In this document: positions 22,410-34,100 of the stretch, one piece after another
How the letters are laid out: every line of letters starts with the position of its first letter
How positions within the stretch are numbered: the first letter of the stretch is position 1
Assembly: GCA_964017195.1 (NCBI GenBank)
Contig: OZ024898.1
Span: 18,323,304 to 18,387,303, forward strand
DNA length: 64,000 nucleotides
Direction of reading: 5' to 3'
DNA from: Siderastrea radians
Taxonomy: Eukaryota > Cnidaria > Anthozoa > Scleractinia > Rhizangiidae
The notes under the pieces: generated by a model
What the model was told of the DNA's origin: nothing
The model's input: the letters and a program-made list of their open reading frames with translations, nothing else
The model's database searches: none
Translations under genes and position numbers: made by a program

Positions 22410-22413
22410 TTAA

Positions 22414-22545
22414 AGAACGAGGGATCTTCATATATGCCTGGTACTCGCGCTGGGAGCTTAAAGAACGAGGGATATTCATAGATTTATGTTATATCTCGCG
22501 TTGTGCGCTTAAAGAACGAGGGTATACATAGATTGATGCTACATC
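22414..22545. repeat. About 60-bp tandem repeat interrupted by the TTAA elements
   Basis: Units read AAAGAACGAGGGAT..CATAGATT..TATCTCGCG..GCTT. The last unit before element A (16740-16790: ACAAGGGATAATCAAAGATT, then CATCTCGCGCTTGGAGTTTAA) belongs to the same array, so the A+B insertion landed at a TTAA inside this repeat. Confidence 0.75.
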
Positions 22546-23084
22546 TGCTGGATTAGTTAACTCATATTATTTCATTGTCCTCGTGTGTCTACGTTTTATA
22601 AAATTTGACAGTGATTAGTAGAAATTGAGATTGCAGAAAACTGAGAAAGATAAACTAACCGATCTTTCGATCCGAAGTGTACACGTTGCTTTGTCAACAT
22701 GCAACAAACGGCTCGTCAACTTTCTTTGGTATATATGTTTTCAATCGATAGAAGTAAGTTTTATAGTGAATGAAAGCAATGTAAGAATAGGTTGAGAGTT
22801 AACAAATTCCTTAGTAAACCTTCGAAAGTTCTTGAGTTTGGATGGCATCGTGCGTAAGCGACAGTTTCAAATTACGCGCGCCAGTTGTCTTGAAGTTATG
22901 CAAATTTGTGATGTGAGTCAATTTGTGTAGCCGGTTTTAGTGTAAATATATATAGCTTGTTTGCTTACAAACTCAATCGGTTTACTTTATTGAAACGAAC
23001 ATAAGATAAGATATGTCACTTGCTGAAAGAAACCTCAGAGATATTTACTGTTTATGGCGAACTGAAAGGGACTGAAGCGACGAC
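22546..23084. other. Gene-poor spacer
   Basis: No coding exon, RNA gene or defined repeat found; AT-rich sequence. Confidence 0.5.
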
Positions 23085-23089
23085 GTGTT

Positions 23090-23606
23090 GCAGACCTGCC
23101 AACCTCCAAAACATGCAAATCTGGAGACTTTGAAAAAAAGCCCAGAAAAACCTGGAGATTACGACCTCAAACCTGGAGATTTCCAAAAGATGTGTCAAAT
23201 GAAAATAAAAATGGTAGATTTGTTGTTTCAAGGTATTCTTTACCTTATTCGTGCTACCTATTGGATTCTTTTGCCGCATTTTTTGAAGACTCAGTTTCTA
23301 TTTCGCCGTCGACGCGAGGCGCCATTTGAACTGTTCACAGCTCTAGCTTTCCCAGAGACCTAAGCACACCTCTGTTCCACGGGAATGAGGTTGGAATTGT
23401 ACCCAGGTTTCCCTCAAACTTTAGATGTGACAAAATTGGCCATTTTCAACACGGATTTTTCAATATTGCTTCATACAACCTGAATTGTTTGGCAATTTCG
23501 AGATTTTCTGATTCACTGTGAGATTTGGAGGCCAAATCGTGAGACCGTGAGTTGATACCCCAAACCGTGAGTCTCACGGTGAAACCGTGAGAGTTGGCGG
23601 GTCTGC
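23090..23606. mobile_element. MITE with GCAGACCTGCCAAC ends, TSD GTGTT
   Basis: Left end GCAGACCTGCCAACCTCC, right end (reverse complement) GCAGACCCGCCAACTCTCAC. The flanks are GTGTT at 23085-23089 and 23607-23611. Inside are tandem phrases with CCTGGAGA on the left and a CGTGAG-rich run (ACCGTGAG) on the right. Non-coding, about 517 bp. Confidence 0.75.
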
Positions 23607-23611
23607 GTGTT

Positions 23612-23985
23612 GCTAACGCCGCGAGCGAACGAAAACTTCAAACCTGGGTCAACTTGTTCATATGGCGAACTAACGGATAAACGCGCTGAACGTGAGTCGT
23701 GCCGGGATTGTAAGACTCGGCCAGTTGATTTTCATGTTCTATTGACCACAAAGCCAAAGAAATTTGGCAAAACATACAAACATATTCACGGTCGATTGCG
23801 ATGTAAGATACTGTAAGTCGCTCACTACGGAATTATAAAACTCACAAACTCACACGCTCAAAGATATTTGCGTAAACAAAACCAGAAACACATCAAATCC
23901 TTCTGTCTCGGAGACATGGTAAAGCACCGAAGTGCAGTTGCTAAACCATTAAAACCACTTCGCGAGATTGATCGGTTTCGCGCAG
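23612..23985. other. Gene-poor spacer
   Basis: Unassigned sequence between the MITE and the GCGAAAA satellite. The small open frame at 23607-23816 has no recognised domain. Confidence 0.45.
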
Positions 23986-23989
23986 GATA

Positions 23990-24230
23990 ATCGTTCCCAA
24001 TCACAGAACTACGAAAAATCGCAAGTGAACGCGAAAAATCGTTGGCCTTGTGATTTTTCGCAATTTTCCCAAAATTCGCAACTCGCTTGCGACTTATGTC
24101 ATTAACAAGACTAAGAACTGCGAAAAATCGCAAGAGAACGCGAAAAATCGTCGACTTTGCGATTTTTGCGATTTTTCGCGAGCCCAAGAAAAATCGCAAA
24201 TTTCGCAGCTGCGTGCAAACCTGGACATAA
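23990..24230 (-). repeat. GCGAAAAATCGC satellite with inverted insertion edge
   Basis: Runs of GCGAAAAATCGCAAGAGAAC lie between 24005 and 24190. They end in TTTCGCAGCTGCGTGCAAAC plus CTGGACATA (24200-24230), the reverse complement of the edge at 9471. It directly follows, on the minus strand, the N-terminal gag piece at 24596-24237. Confidence 0.85.
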
Positions 24231-24236
24231 GTGGGT

Positions 24237-24596
24237 TTAAGTCGACTCTAGTCGTATCTCCCTGCGCTTGGCCCGCTGGTGGGATTGTTGAATGGAAGCT
24301 TTGCGGTAGGTCATCAAGACCCCACAGCTAACCAGGGCATCTAAGCCCCCTCCATTGTCCAACTTCTTTATAAGCTCGTCGAGGCCTTGGTCCGCGAGGC
24401 TGGTTGTTGTTATTGGCTCCGTTAATTTCGCTGGTTGAGCTGGTGCTCTCAGCTCGTTCACAGCTTTGGACAAAAGTTTGTTTTGCCCTTTTGTTAAACC
24501 AAGCTCGGCTATGTCGCTCGGTGAGAGGAGTTTCACTGCTTCCATCACATGGAGGTCTTGGTCCTTCAAGATGGTAGCTGTTTTTGGTGTAAGCAC
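24237..24596 (-). pseudogene. DIRS-like gag, N-terminal part (about 119 residues)
   Basis: Starts MLTPKTATILKDQDLHVMEA and has a SAM-like helical block (LLSPSDIAELGLTKGQNKLL), then LDELIKKLDNGGGLDALVS. This matches the layout of the first 100 residues of the gag at 31433 (an [16 protein letters not shown] block, then [17 protein letters not shown]). It stops at a TAA next to the inverted satellite edge. It ends where the gag piece at 9470 begins, so I infer these are two halves of one gag gene. Confidence 0.65.
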
Positions 24597-25006
24597 ATGT
24601 AGCCAAAGCTTGAGTTACGACTGGAAATTAATAAAATTTTGTGAAATAAACAGTGTTTCCTTGTTTGTGACGTACTTGCTATCGGCGGCAAAAATTCGCT
24701 CTTCGAGCGAGAATAACCGTCTTTCTAATTTTTGCTCCTAATTAGTATTATAATTATGAAAGGTGATACACAATTCACCCGCACCAAGCATTTAAATGAT
24801 CTATATTTCTAGAAATGCCCCATTTCCACTCACAATTTCCTCAAATCTGAATGAATCCATAGTCGAAAAACAACTATAAGCCCGAAAAGTTCCATCTTCC
24901 CCAACGTTTGTCACCATAAACGACAATATTTTGAGCTTCTTGAACCTGAAATCAAATGTCGGTATTCGACCGCCGACCTCTGCGCACAAATATATGCAAA
25001 TATGCT
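24590..25006 (+). repeat. Inverted repeat, left arm
   Basis: Reverse complement of about 25175-25565 at high identity (for example CCGCCGACCTCTGCGCACAA near 24970 against the same motif inverted near 25200). The arm abuts the start codon of the gag piece at 24596. The pair could be inverted terminal or 5' regions of a DIRS-like element, or an independent foldback. Confidence 0.85.
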
Positions 25007-25174
25007 AATTCCATCCCGCTGTTCTCGTCTCATTGGACAGTCGCACAATAACGCGAACATGGCAAAAGCTACTGTGTTGGGGTGCGACGTTTCATGTTTG
25101 AAGCGTGGCTATTTGTTCTTGCTCACCATGCACGCCTCCCCGACACAGTAGATTTTGTCTTGTACGATTTATTT

Positions 25175-25565
25175 AGCATATTTGCATATATTTGTGCGCA
25201 GAGGTCGGCGGTCGAATACCGACATTTGATTTCAGATACAAGAAGCTCAAAATATTGCCGTTTATGGTGACAAATGTTGGGAAAGATGGAACTTTTCCGG
25301 CGTATAGCTGTTTCTCGACTATTGATTCATTCAGGTTTGAGGAAATTGTGAGTGGAAATGACACATTTCAAGAAATATAGATCATTTAAATGCTTGGTGC
25401 GGGTGAATTATGTATCACCTGTCATAATTATAATACTAATTAGGAGCAAAAATAAGAAAGACGGATTTTTTCCCTAGACAGCAAGTACGTAAAGAAACAC
25501 TGTTTATTTCATAAAATTTTATTAATTTGCAGTCACAACTCAAGCTTTGGCCACCTGTGGTGTAA
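25175..25565 (-). repeat. Inverted repeat, right arm
   Basis: Partner of 24590-25006. The spacer 25007-25174 is unique here and non-coding. The outer edges of both arms read CTCAAGCTTTGGC. Confidence 0.85.
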
Positions 25566-25608
25566 GCCCATTTGACTCGTACCATTGAGAAAAATCAAAT
25601 TCCGTCGA

Positions 25609-25790
25609 CATTGTAGCTAAAATTACAGCAACTTGTATTGCAAACGCTCGCTAAATGAAACTACACTTTTTGCGGGGGTGACAATGGGCTTTATTAAACC
25701 ATGCAAATGCCCTCCGGGGGGGAGGGAGGGTAGCTAAAATTACAGCAGCGTGTATCGCAAACGCTCGCTAAATGAAACTAACACTTTGCG
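25609..25790. repeat. Short direct repeat pair
   Basis: GTAGCTAAAATTACAGCA followed by ..TGTAT.GCAAACGCTCGCTAAATGAAACTA occurs at about 25609-25662 and 25731-25785, separated by a GGGGGGAGGG tract. Confidence 0.75.
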
Positions 25791-25888
25791 TCGATGGATC
25801 ACGCATTGATAAATGTACATTTCTCGCATAACATAATTGATAATTTCCTACCGCAAAGATAACGCCGGAATTTTAAACTACGATAAAC

Positions 25889-27131
25889 GGGAGTCTATCT
25901 TTTTGTCGAGGGTAGAGGGTAGAGGGTTTCATGTCGAGGGCGAGGATACCATGTCGAGGGTCGAGGGTAATTTTTCCCCAATTTTTTTTTAATTAATAAC
26001 GAAAAAGCAAACCGAATTTAACTAAAATAATCATTTTTTAAGATACGGATTGCAAGTGGACATTAGATCTTTTTATACGTGGACATCGCCCCCAAAAATA
26101 GCGAGTGGGGGAGGGGTGAGATAGTGAATAGCACGTGAACTTCCCAGTTCGTTTTTAAACACCTGATTAGTTTTCAAAGAATTACATTTAGAACCCACAG
26201 AAAGCTCATATTCGATCATAGATCTGGTTAGATTTCCCGTGTTACTGTAACATCACGAAGCGAAGAAATGTGACAAAAAAAAGCAAAGAAAAAGCGCGAT
26301 GGCTTTGTAAATGGTTTCACAACATGGGGTGTAATCCAGCTGTCAAGGAAACTGTCTTGACATGTCCAAGCTCCAGACAATAAAAATTCCCGGGCAGAAT
26401 CGGTCACATTTACTAACTTCTACGTTTTGCCGACGGAAAATATCGGCAAGCAACAGTAGCCACCATAGTTCCGTTTCGTAGGTTTCGCAGGTTTTTACGC
26501 AAGAAGTGATTGGCAGCGGCAAATTGGAAAACAAACCTAGGGGAGTCGCGAGGAATACCTGGTCGCGATTTCCGGTGTCGGTGGTTAACTCCTTTGTTTG
26601 CGAAACAGATAAAATCGATATTTGCAGGCGCTTTCCCATATTGCAAGTACAGCAGTGTTTTTGCTCGATTCGAGAATATGGATTCCTGTTCGAAATCGTT
26701 CGCTGATGCGGTAAGAGGACAGAATTAAAAATCGATATTTGAATATCATGTATCCACTTTAGAACCACAGCAATTTCCGTTGGATTATACACCTCATGTT
26801 GTGAAACCAGTTATAAATACTTCGCGCTTTTCCTTTTTCTTTGTCACATTTCTTCGACTCGTAGATTCGAAGAGGAATCCATATTCTCGAATCGAGCAAA
26901 AACACTGCTGTACTTGCAATATGGGAAAGCGCCTGCAAATATCGAGTAAATCCTTATCTTAAAAAATTATTTTTTCTTTAATTATATTTAATTATTTTAG
27001 TTAAATTCGGTTTACTTTTTAGTTATTAATTTTAAAAAAATTAGGGAAAAAATTACCCTCGACCCTCGACATGGTACCCTCGCCCTCAACATGAAACCCT
27101 CTACCCTCTACCCTAGAAAAAAGATAGACTC
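25889..27131. mobile_element. Foldback element with nested inverted repeats
   Basis: Outer arms 25889-26052 and about 26950-27131 are inverted copies carrying GGGTAGAGGGTAGAGGGTTTC, and CATGTCGAGGG twice. Inside, 26240-26340 pairs with 26780-26865, and 26615-26700 pairs with 26866-26945 (GCTCGATTCGAGAATATGGA). The open frames inside arise from these palindromes. No transposase. Confidence 0.85.
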
Positions 27132-28168
27132 ACGATAAACATAGTTTATCTACCACAATAATAGTTTTTTGTTTTTTTTTAAACTTTTTTAGAATGTGCT
27201 GTGAGTTCCAAACTTCCGGTCGTACTGCACGCGGTGCACGCGGCTAAAAATGGCTCTGCACGCGCGAGATCTCGTCGAGTTCTGCCATACTCTTCAGACT
27301 GGACCTGTTAAGTTGAAATGCCGATGTCAGTTTTTGGTTTTGGTTGGGAAGAAAATTTAATGGTGATCAGAACGGTGAAAAACAACCGAGTGATCTTCCC
27401 TTCTCAAAATTAATCCTTAGGCGTTCGCTACTGTGGCTAATGTTTGTTTCAAAAACATCAGTGAAATCTTCAAGGGCGACTGTCACCCGGATCAGTTCCT
27501 GTACAGAAACACGTTATTGTTTTAATCGGGGTCCATCCAGGAAAATACGGAAGAGATTGCTTTCATGATTGTGACATTCGTCTTTTTCATTTCAACATTT
27601 CGCCTAAAAGATCAACTTGTGACAATTTTTGTTGAGAAGAAAATTCGGTGATGAACAGATGAGCTTTGATCCCCTCCTGCCCTGGGGACGTCACATGTAA
27701 CCACATTTGTTATGGCGTTTAATCGGAGACTTTGCTATTTTGTCGATGAACTTTTTTTACCCTTAAATTGCAATAATAGACAATAAAAAGTACTGCCCTT
27801 ATTTTGCCTACAACAATAGCACCGAGTTTGCATCCATTCAACTCTTTGACCTCTTCACACATTATATTTAAAGTGATTGAAGATCCGGACCACCTAACAG
27901 CAAGGGATAAAAACAAAAGGAATCAGGCTCGTAAAACAAACCATTGTATTGTTAGGGATTATTTGAAGGATCTATTCACTTTTTGTTTTTGAATTATTCC
28001 CAATGCAAACAAGTCGGCGACAAGATATTTTGACAGCCGTCTAAGAGACAATAGCATGTAATCAGAAGGCCAGCTTGGTCCCCAGAGACCATTCCCATGA
28101 AATACGAGAATTTATAAGCTTTAAAACGAAACACGTAACACTGATTCTCGGCAGTATTTCGTCACATT
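27132..28168. other. Upstream region of the astacin gene
   Basis: No supported exon. A TTTATAAG motif at about 28109 lies some 60 bp before the predicted start codon and could be a TATA-like element of the metalloprotease promoter; this is weak evidence. An ORF at 27344-27568 has no recognised domain. Confidence 0.4.
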
Positions 28169-31100
28169 ATGGCTACTTCAACGTCGTTGTTGTGTATTCT
28201 GCTAATGTTTGGGTTACACTTTCCTTCGTCGTACATGAAACCTATTTATGAATGGGACAATTGTAAGTACCATCATTTTCCTTATAGAGTCAAGCACATT
28301 TAGTCGTTAATTAAAGAGATTAAAGGCAGTCAGAAAAATACATCAGCAGATGTGAAAGTCTCAACTGAATGCCTGTCCGTGTGCCTTTGTTATTTTCTTC
28401 GGGAAAAGTGTGGTTACATTTCCACAAGATTTCCTCTCGTCTCTTCTAGAGCAAAGACTAATACTAAACAGCATTTCTTGTTGCCCTCTTCATATTTACA
28501 CTGTGATAATTCGATAATCGCGGCCATGTTTTTGGTGGGAGATGTTGGCTGCTGACGGTTTGAAACTGACCGTGCTTAGGACAAACTACAAAATACACAC
28601 TCGTGTTTTACACAATTCTAAAGTGTTTTAAAGATAGGCAAACACCTCCGTCCTGGGTTTGGTAAATACTGTATAGACCTTATTTATCAATGACAATCGT
28701 GCAGCCATACCCTGTTTAGGACACGTTTAGAGCCTTTCATAAAAGACTTTCATAAAAGGAAAGAGGCTAAGAACCAGGAATGAGAGGCTAAGAACCATAA
28801 CCTGTCCAGCGGCACGTCCCCTTACAGGCCATTTAAGAGAGTACAGCCCCCCCCCCCCCCACTCATCTTAACCCGTTTTTTTAAGCTCTTAGGTTAATCC
28901 ACAACAACATGAACCATCAAAAAGATGTACACGGAATTGTCGAATAAGAGACAGTGTGTTTTGTACACCAAAATAGTTGTCTATGAGCATCGCCACACTG
29001 TCCAAAGACGTGCATATGACCTCGAAAACGATGAAGTCACGATTAGTGCTTGCTTCTTTGTGTGAAAGTTCAACAAATTGGCTGGTTTAACGTATTTATA
29101 AATTACAGATCTTTAAGATCAGTGGCTGCGTGTTAGCCAGAAGAGATCGAAATAAGTGCATTTACAACATCCGACAATACTTAGGCTGTCATCAAATTCG
29201 TGGATGTTGGTCCCAGTAGTGTTTAATACACGTATACGATGCAAAAAAAAAAAAAAAGAAAAAAAAATGGGATTGAAGAACTGGAATGTAGAAAACAATT
29301 GAGTTAAAACTTCCAAATTAAAGCGGCATGTGTAACTGCCATCTCCTGCATTGATTGGAATAGTTGAGAATAGCCATCTCTGATTGTGGCAGTCCACACG
29401 GACCCCGGTATACTGACGAAGTCCCCGGTTTAACGAACTGCATTCTTCAGCCCGGCCAAACTTACCATTACAAGTATCGAACAGGAACCCGATATAACGC
29501 ACCCGATACAACGAAATTCCCGATATAACAATTTTCTCACGCAATTGACGTTGAATGCGTAACAGCAATATAACAAAGACGCATGCAAAACCTAAATCAC
29601 GAATTTTATTTACTCTTGCAAATCTAGATAGTAATTGCACGCTATCAGTAAAACTCGCGCGAATCTCCAATGCTGAGTGGTACAACATAACACCGTTTAA
29701 CATTCACGGCAAAATAATTATTAGTCATACCCTGATATGACGATTTTGATTGTTTTCCTACAAGTTCGTTACAACGGGTTTTGTTCATAACGCAAAAATT
29801 TAGATTTATCGCCTGAGATGATGAGGTAAATTGGCCACCGTAAAGAAATTAAAAGCTGTCATTTCGAGCGTTAGCCCTGAAGCGGCACAATTTCTCAGTC
29901 TCTTGGCAATTCGTTATAACAGGGTTTCACTGTATTCGTGTTTTGTGAAGGGTTGAAGTCAGGTGCCTTCTGCCCCAACTGTGTCGCCGAGACAAGAAAC
30001 TTAGCGCTGTACTGGCCCTCTACTCCAGCACAGGCCAGCGGACAGGGAGACTGTTAAGGGTTACCCTGCTATGGTCTAAAATCCCGTCCAGGAGAGGGAG
30101 CGGAGAAATAATACTAGTTGCATCAAGATATAAAACCGGGAGATATCAGTAATGTGGAGTCGGGGGGTTGAAAATTCCTTTACAAAAAGAAACTGAAAAC
30201 GTTTTGTGAAGGAGTTGCTTGTTTTCCAGCATTTAATTCAGTTTGCTTCAAAATATACTGTAAGAGACGAATAGAATTAGTACTCTACTGATTTCCACTT
30301 TTTAAACTTTTTTTTTAGGGAGAGAGGAAAAAGCTACCAGTTTCGATGACGAAATTGAGGAGATTTCTAACAAAGGTAACCGATTTCCTGAGTAGCGTGT
30401 CTTATTTTATGAGCAAAGTTTCAACGATTTTATATTCATTTAAAAGTCGCACTTTTTTCTTCATTTGATTTAAAATATTGCTCATTATAATTAGTAAAAA
30501 CAAAGACACACATTGTAGGCTGTTTGAAAATAAGATTTATTAATACGTGGTTTCTTTCATATAAAATCAACAAAATCCACCAAAGAAATATTAACACAGT
30601 CACTCTTTTCTTATGACAACAGAAATTTATAAGTTCCTCTAATTTCTTGTTAAACTCTAATAGGACATTTAAGAGAGCAGACGCCATTTCGCGGATATAT
30701 TCCTTTAAAAGCGAGTCAATAAACAATGACAACAACAACAACAACATCGATCAGGAGCCACAAGAACCGTCCATGACAATGAATTTTAGGAACATGCATT
30801 GTCCATATCTACACTAACAAAAGAAAACATCCCCACTTATGTCTGGAAATTATGAACGGTTATGAAGTTAAGAGTCGGAAAAAAAAGGTTTCAATCATGC
30901 CTGTCAGACAATGCACTTGACCAAAGCTGTCAAAGTTGCGTGACCTCGAAAATGTGTTAATCACGAATGAGTGTGTGACCGTATTTTTGATACTCAATCC
31001 ATTTATACGCTGTTGTCGAGGGGGAAATGTACATAACTTTTTTCAGTTTTGCATCTGTAGCAAATTTTTTACGATTTCATATGATTAATTTTAGTATGTT

Positions 31101-34100
31101 CCTGTACCTTCCTACGCCCCCCCCCCCCCACTAACCCCCACTCCCTCAGCGCTATGCGATTTCCACACATTTTTGGCGCTCGCTCATGTCCCAGCCCACT
31201 CTTGTCTCACAACTTCTGCTTGTCATCTAAGGTCATGTTTTAAAATTACAAATAAAACATATGTTTTATGAAATTTTAACCTGGTGTACATTAGAGACAT
31301 AACGACTTGGTCATGCAAACGCAAACGCGTAAGAAAAAAAAAAGAAAAATAATAAAAATACAGTTCTCCTCGCACGCCTTTCACTAGCTCGCTCGATTTC
31401 TGTTTCTGGATCTTTACTTTAAATTTTCATCCATGGATGAGGAAACCCAGGCGTGGTGCGAGGCCACTGGCTTCACTGGCCACACTGTAAAATCTCTTGT
31501 CAAAGAGGAATTTATCACCATGCAATCCATAAAGGCCATGACGGCCGATGTTATATCAAGCCTCGACCTATCAATGGCTCAACGCTGTCTACTAAAGAAA
31601 GCTGTACTCACAGCACAATCAGCGCTTTCTCCCCCGACCACGGCTGGCGCTGGCGGTGCCGCCGTCTCTGGCCAACTGGCAAGTGAGCTTGACGCATTAG
31701 AATCGTCCATTCTAGCCCTCTCGCAGAACAAAGAAGGTGACAAGGACTCGGAAAAAACTGGCCAAGGTAAGACCAAGTCTTTACCTCGCGCCCACGAGGC
31801 TATTTATCTCAAGCCCCGTACCGGCAAGACGGACGCGAAAGTAAACCCGCTTGAACTGAGCTATTCTGAGTTTATAGCGGGTTACTTCTCGATTTTGGAC
31901 GGCTTGCTGCAAAGCGGAGAGCACCTCCAGGCTCAACAGCTCTGCCGTTATCTGAAATTTTTATCCAAGAAAGCAATCGCTTTCACCACCACGGCTATTC
32001 TTCAATTCGATGACGAGTTTCGTGGCATGGTCGCGCGTGGCGAGGCGGCTTACGACGATCATACATCGCTCAATGATCTGCAAGCCCACCATTTCGACTC
32101 GTCGGCGGTGAAGACAACTACCACTCGGCCCAAAATCGCGGTCGTCCCCGTCCAGGTAATTCCCAAGCTGGTGGTTCGAAGTCTTTCGGCAAACACTGCT
32201 ACAAGTGGAACGAGGATTCCAATAACTGTGCAGGGTGCAATTACACACACGCGTGTCTCGTGTGCGACTCCACGCAATACGGAGCCGTATTTCATCGCTC
32301 TCAATCTTCCCAAGGGAAAAAATCTTCCTCCAATTGACCAGTTACAACGGCAGCGGCCGCCTCAACCTCTTCAATCGCTATTTCTGCATCGTGCTCGACT
32401 GTCTTCTCTCCAGACCCTGATCTGCAAAACATTTGCTCTCTTACGCGCCATTTCGACACTTGGTGTCGAGAAATGGACTCTGACCCCGGCGACAAAGATT
32501 TTATTCTCTCGGGCATCGCACATGGTTTTCATCTTGTCAACGACCTCTCTACTGTTTCGTCAGCGGACTGCAAAAATTATCGGAGCGCCGAAAACCCTGA
32601 TGTTAAACCAGCCCTCGACAAACTTTTTCATGACGAACTCTGTTCCCATCGAATCCAAGAAGTTCCCCACAAACCGCTTCGCGTCAACGCCATCGGGTGC
32701 GTTATAAAGAAAGATTCAGGCGACCCTCGACCCATAACAGACATGAGTCGTCCTCTAAACAACTCTGTCAATGACTACATATCCTGCGAATCTTACCGCT
32801 ACAAGACTATCGATGATGCTATCGTTCTCATGCATCCAGGCTGCTACTTCGCCACCGTTGACATTAAATCTGCTTATCGCTGGGTACCCGTTTATCCCCC
32901 TCATCGCACACTTCAAGGATTCCGCTGGGCCTTCAATGGACCTTACAAATTCTTTACAGACAATTTCCTCTGTTTTGGTCTCAAAAATGCGCCCAGTATT
33001 TTTCACAGGATTTCCTGCGCAATTACCCGTATGATGGCTCGCAAAGGCTTCACTTACATTGTTAACTATTTGGACGATTTTCTCATCGTTGCTTCGTCAC
33101 GCGAGGAGTGCCTTCGTGCACAACTGACACTTATTCATCTTCTCCACTCACTTGGCTTTCAAGTTAATTGGTCTAAGCTCTCTGGTCCCTCTCCACGGGT
33201 CAAATTTCTCGGGATTATTTTAGACTCAATTGCAATGCAGGCATCTATACCCGAGGACAAAATTTCATCATTAGAAGATCAACTTAATTTCCTTCTTTCA
33301 AAACACAAAGCTTCCAAGCGGGAATTACAAAGAGTTGCTGGCCTCATGAACTTTCTGGCTAAAGTGGTTAAAGGGGGACGAACCTTCTTGCGTCGCGTTC
33401 TTGACCTTTCTACAAAGCCCGTATCACTTCCGCCCTTCGCAAGGACTTCTGTTGGTGGCTAGACTTTTGTCGCGTGTTTAATGGCCAGGCTATTAGTATT
33501 TCCTACTCGCCTATTATCGAACATGCTTACACAGATGCTTCCCTTTCGGGTTTTGGGGCACACTGGCGCAATCATTGGCTTGCCGGAGTTTGGTTTTCAG
33601 ACACACAAGTGCCGCCGAGTCTTCGCTTGTCGGGAAATTGGATTCACACATTCAACTGGTCACGAAATCCCGTCGCAACTCCAGGCGAACATTAACTATC
33701 TAGAATTGTATGCGGCGTTACATGCAATCCGTAGGTGGTCTCCGCACTGGGCGAACTGTCACGTTTGTTTACACACGGATAATACACAGGCCATGTCTTT
33801 CTTGAATAAGGGCTCGTGTAAAAACACTACCGCTATGGATTGGCTACGGGAAATCTTCTGGTTATCAGCCATCTACAACTTTCGCCTGACCCCTTGCCAT
33901 ATTAAGGGCCTAGAGAACGTTTTCGCCGACCACTTATCTCGTCTTACAGAAACATATACAGAGTGACTACAGTCTTCTTGTATTGGACTAATTACGCGAT
34001 TTTCTCCTTCTTTCCTAGACCCTCGTGGTTCCCTTGATGACGCCGTTGCTTTCGCGATTTCCAACGCTTATGCCTCCTCCACTCTCGCCACTCGCAAGTC

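Noticed and set aside
24801..25380. Paired ORFs MCAEVGGRIPTFDF on both strands
   Set aside because: Mirror translations of the inverted repeat arms, with no known domain.
26343..26962. ORFs in the 26.3-27.0 kb region
   Set aside because: They overlap nested inverted repeats and occur in mirrored pairs.
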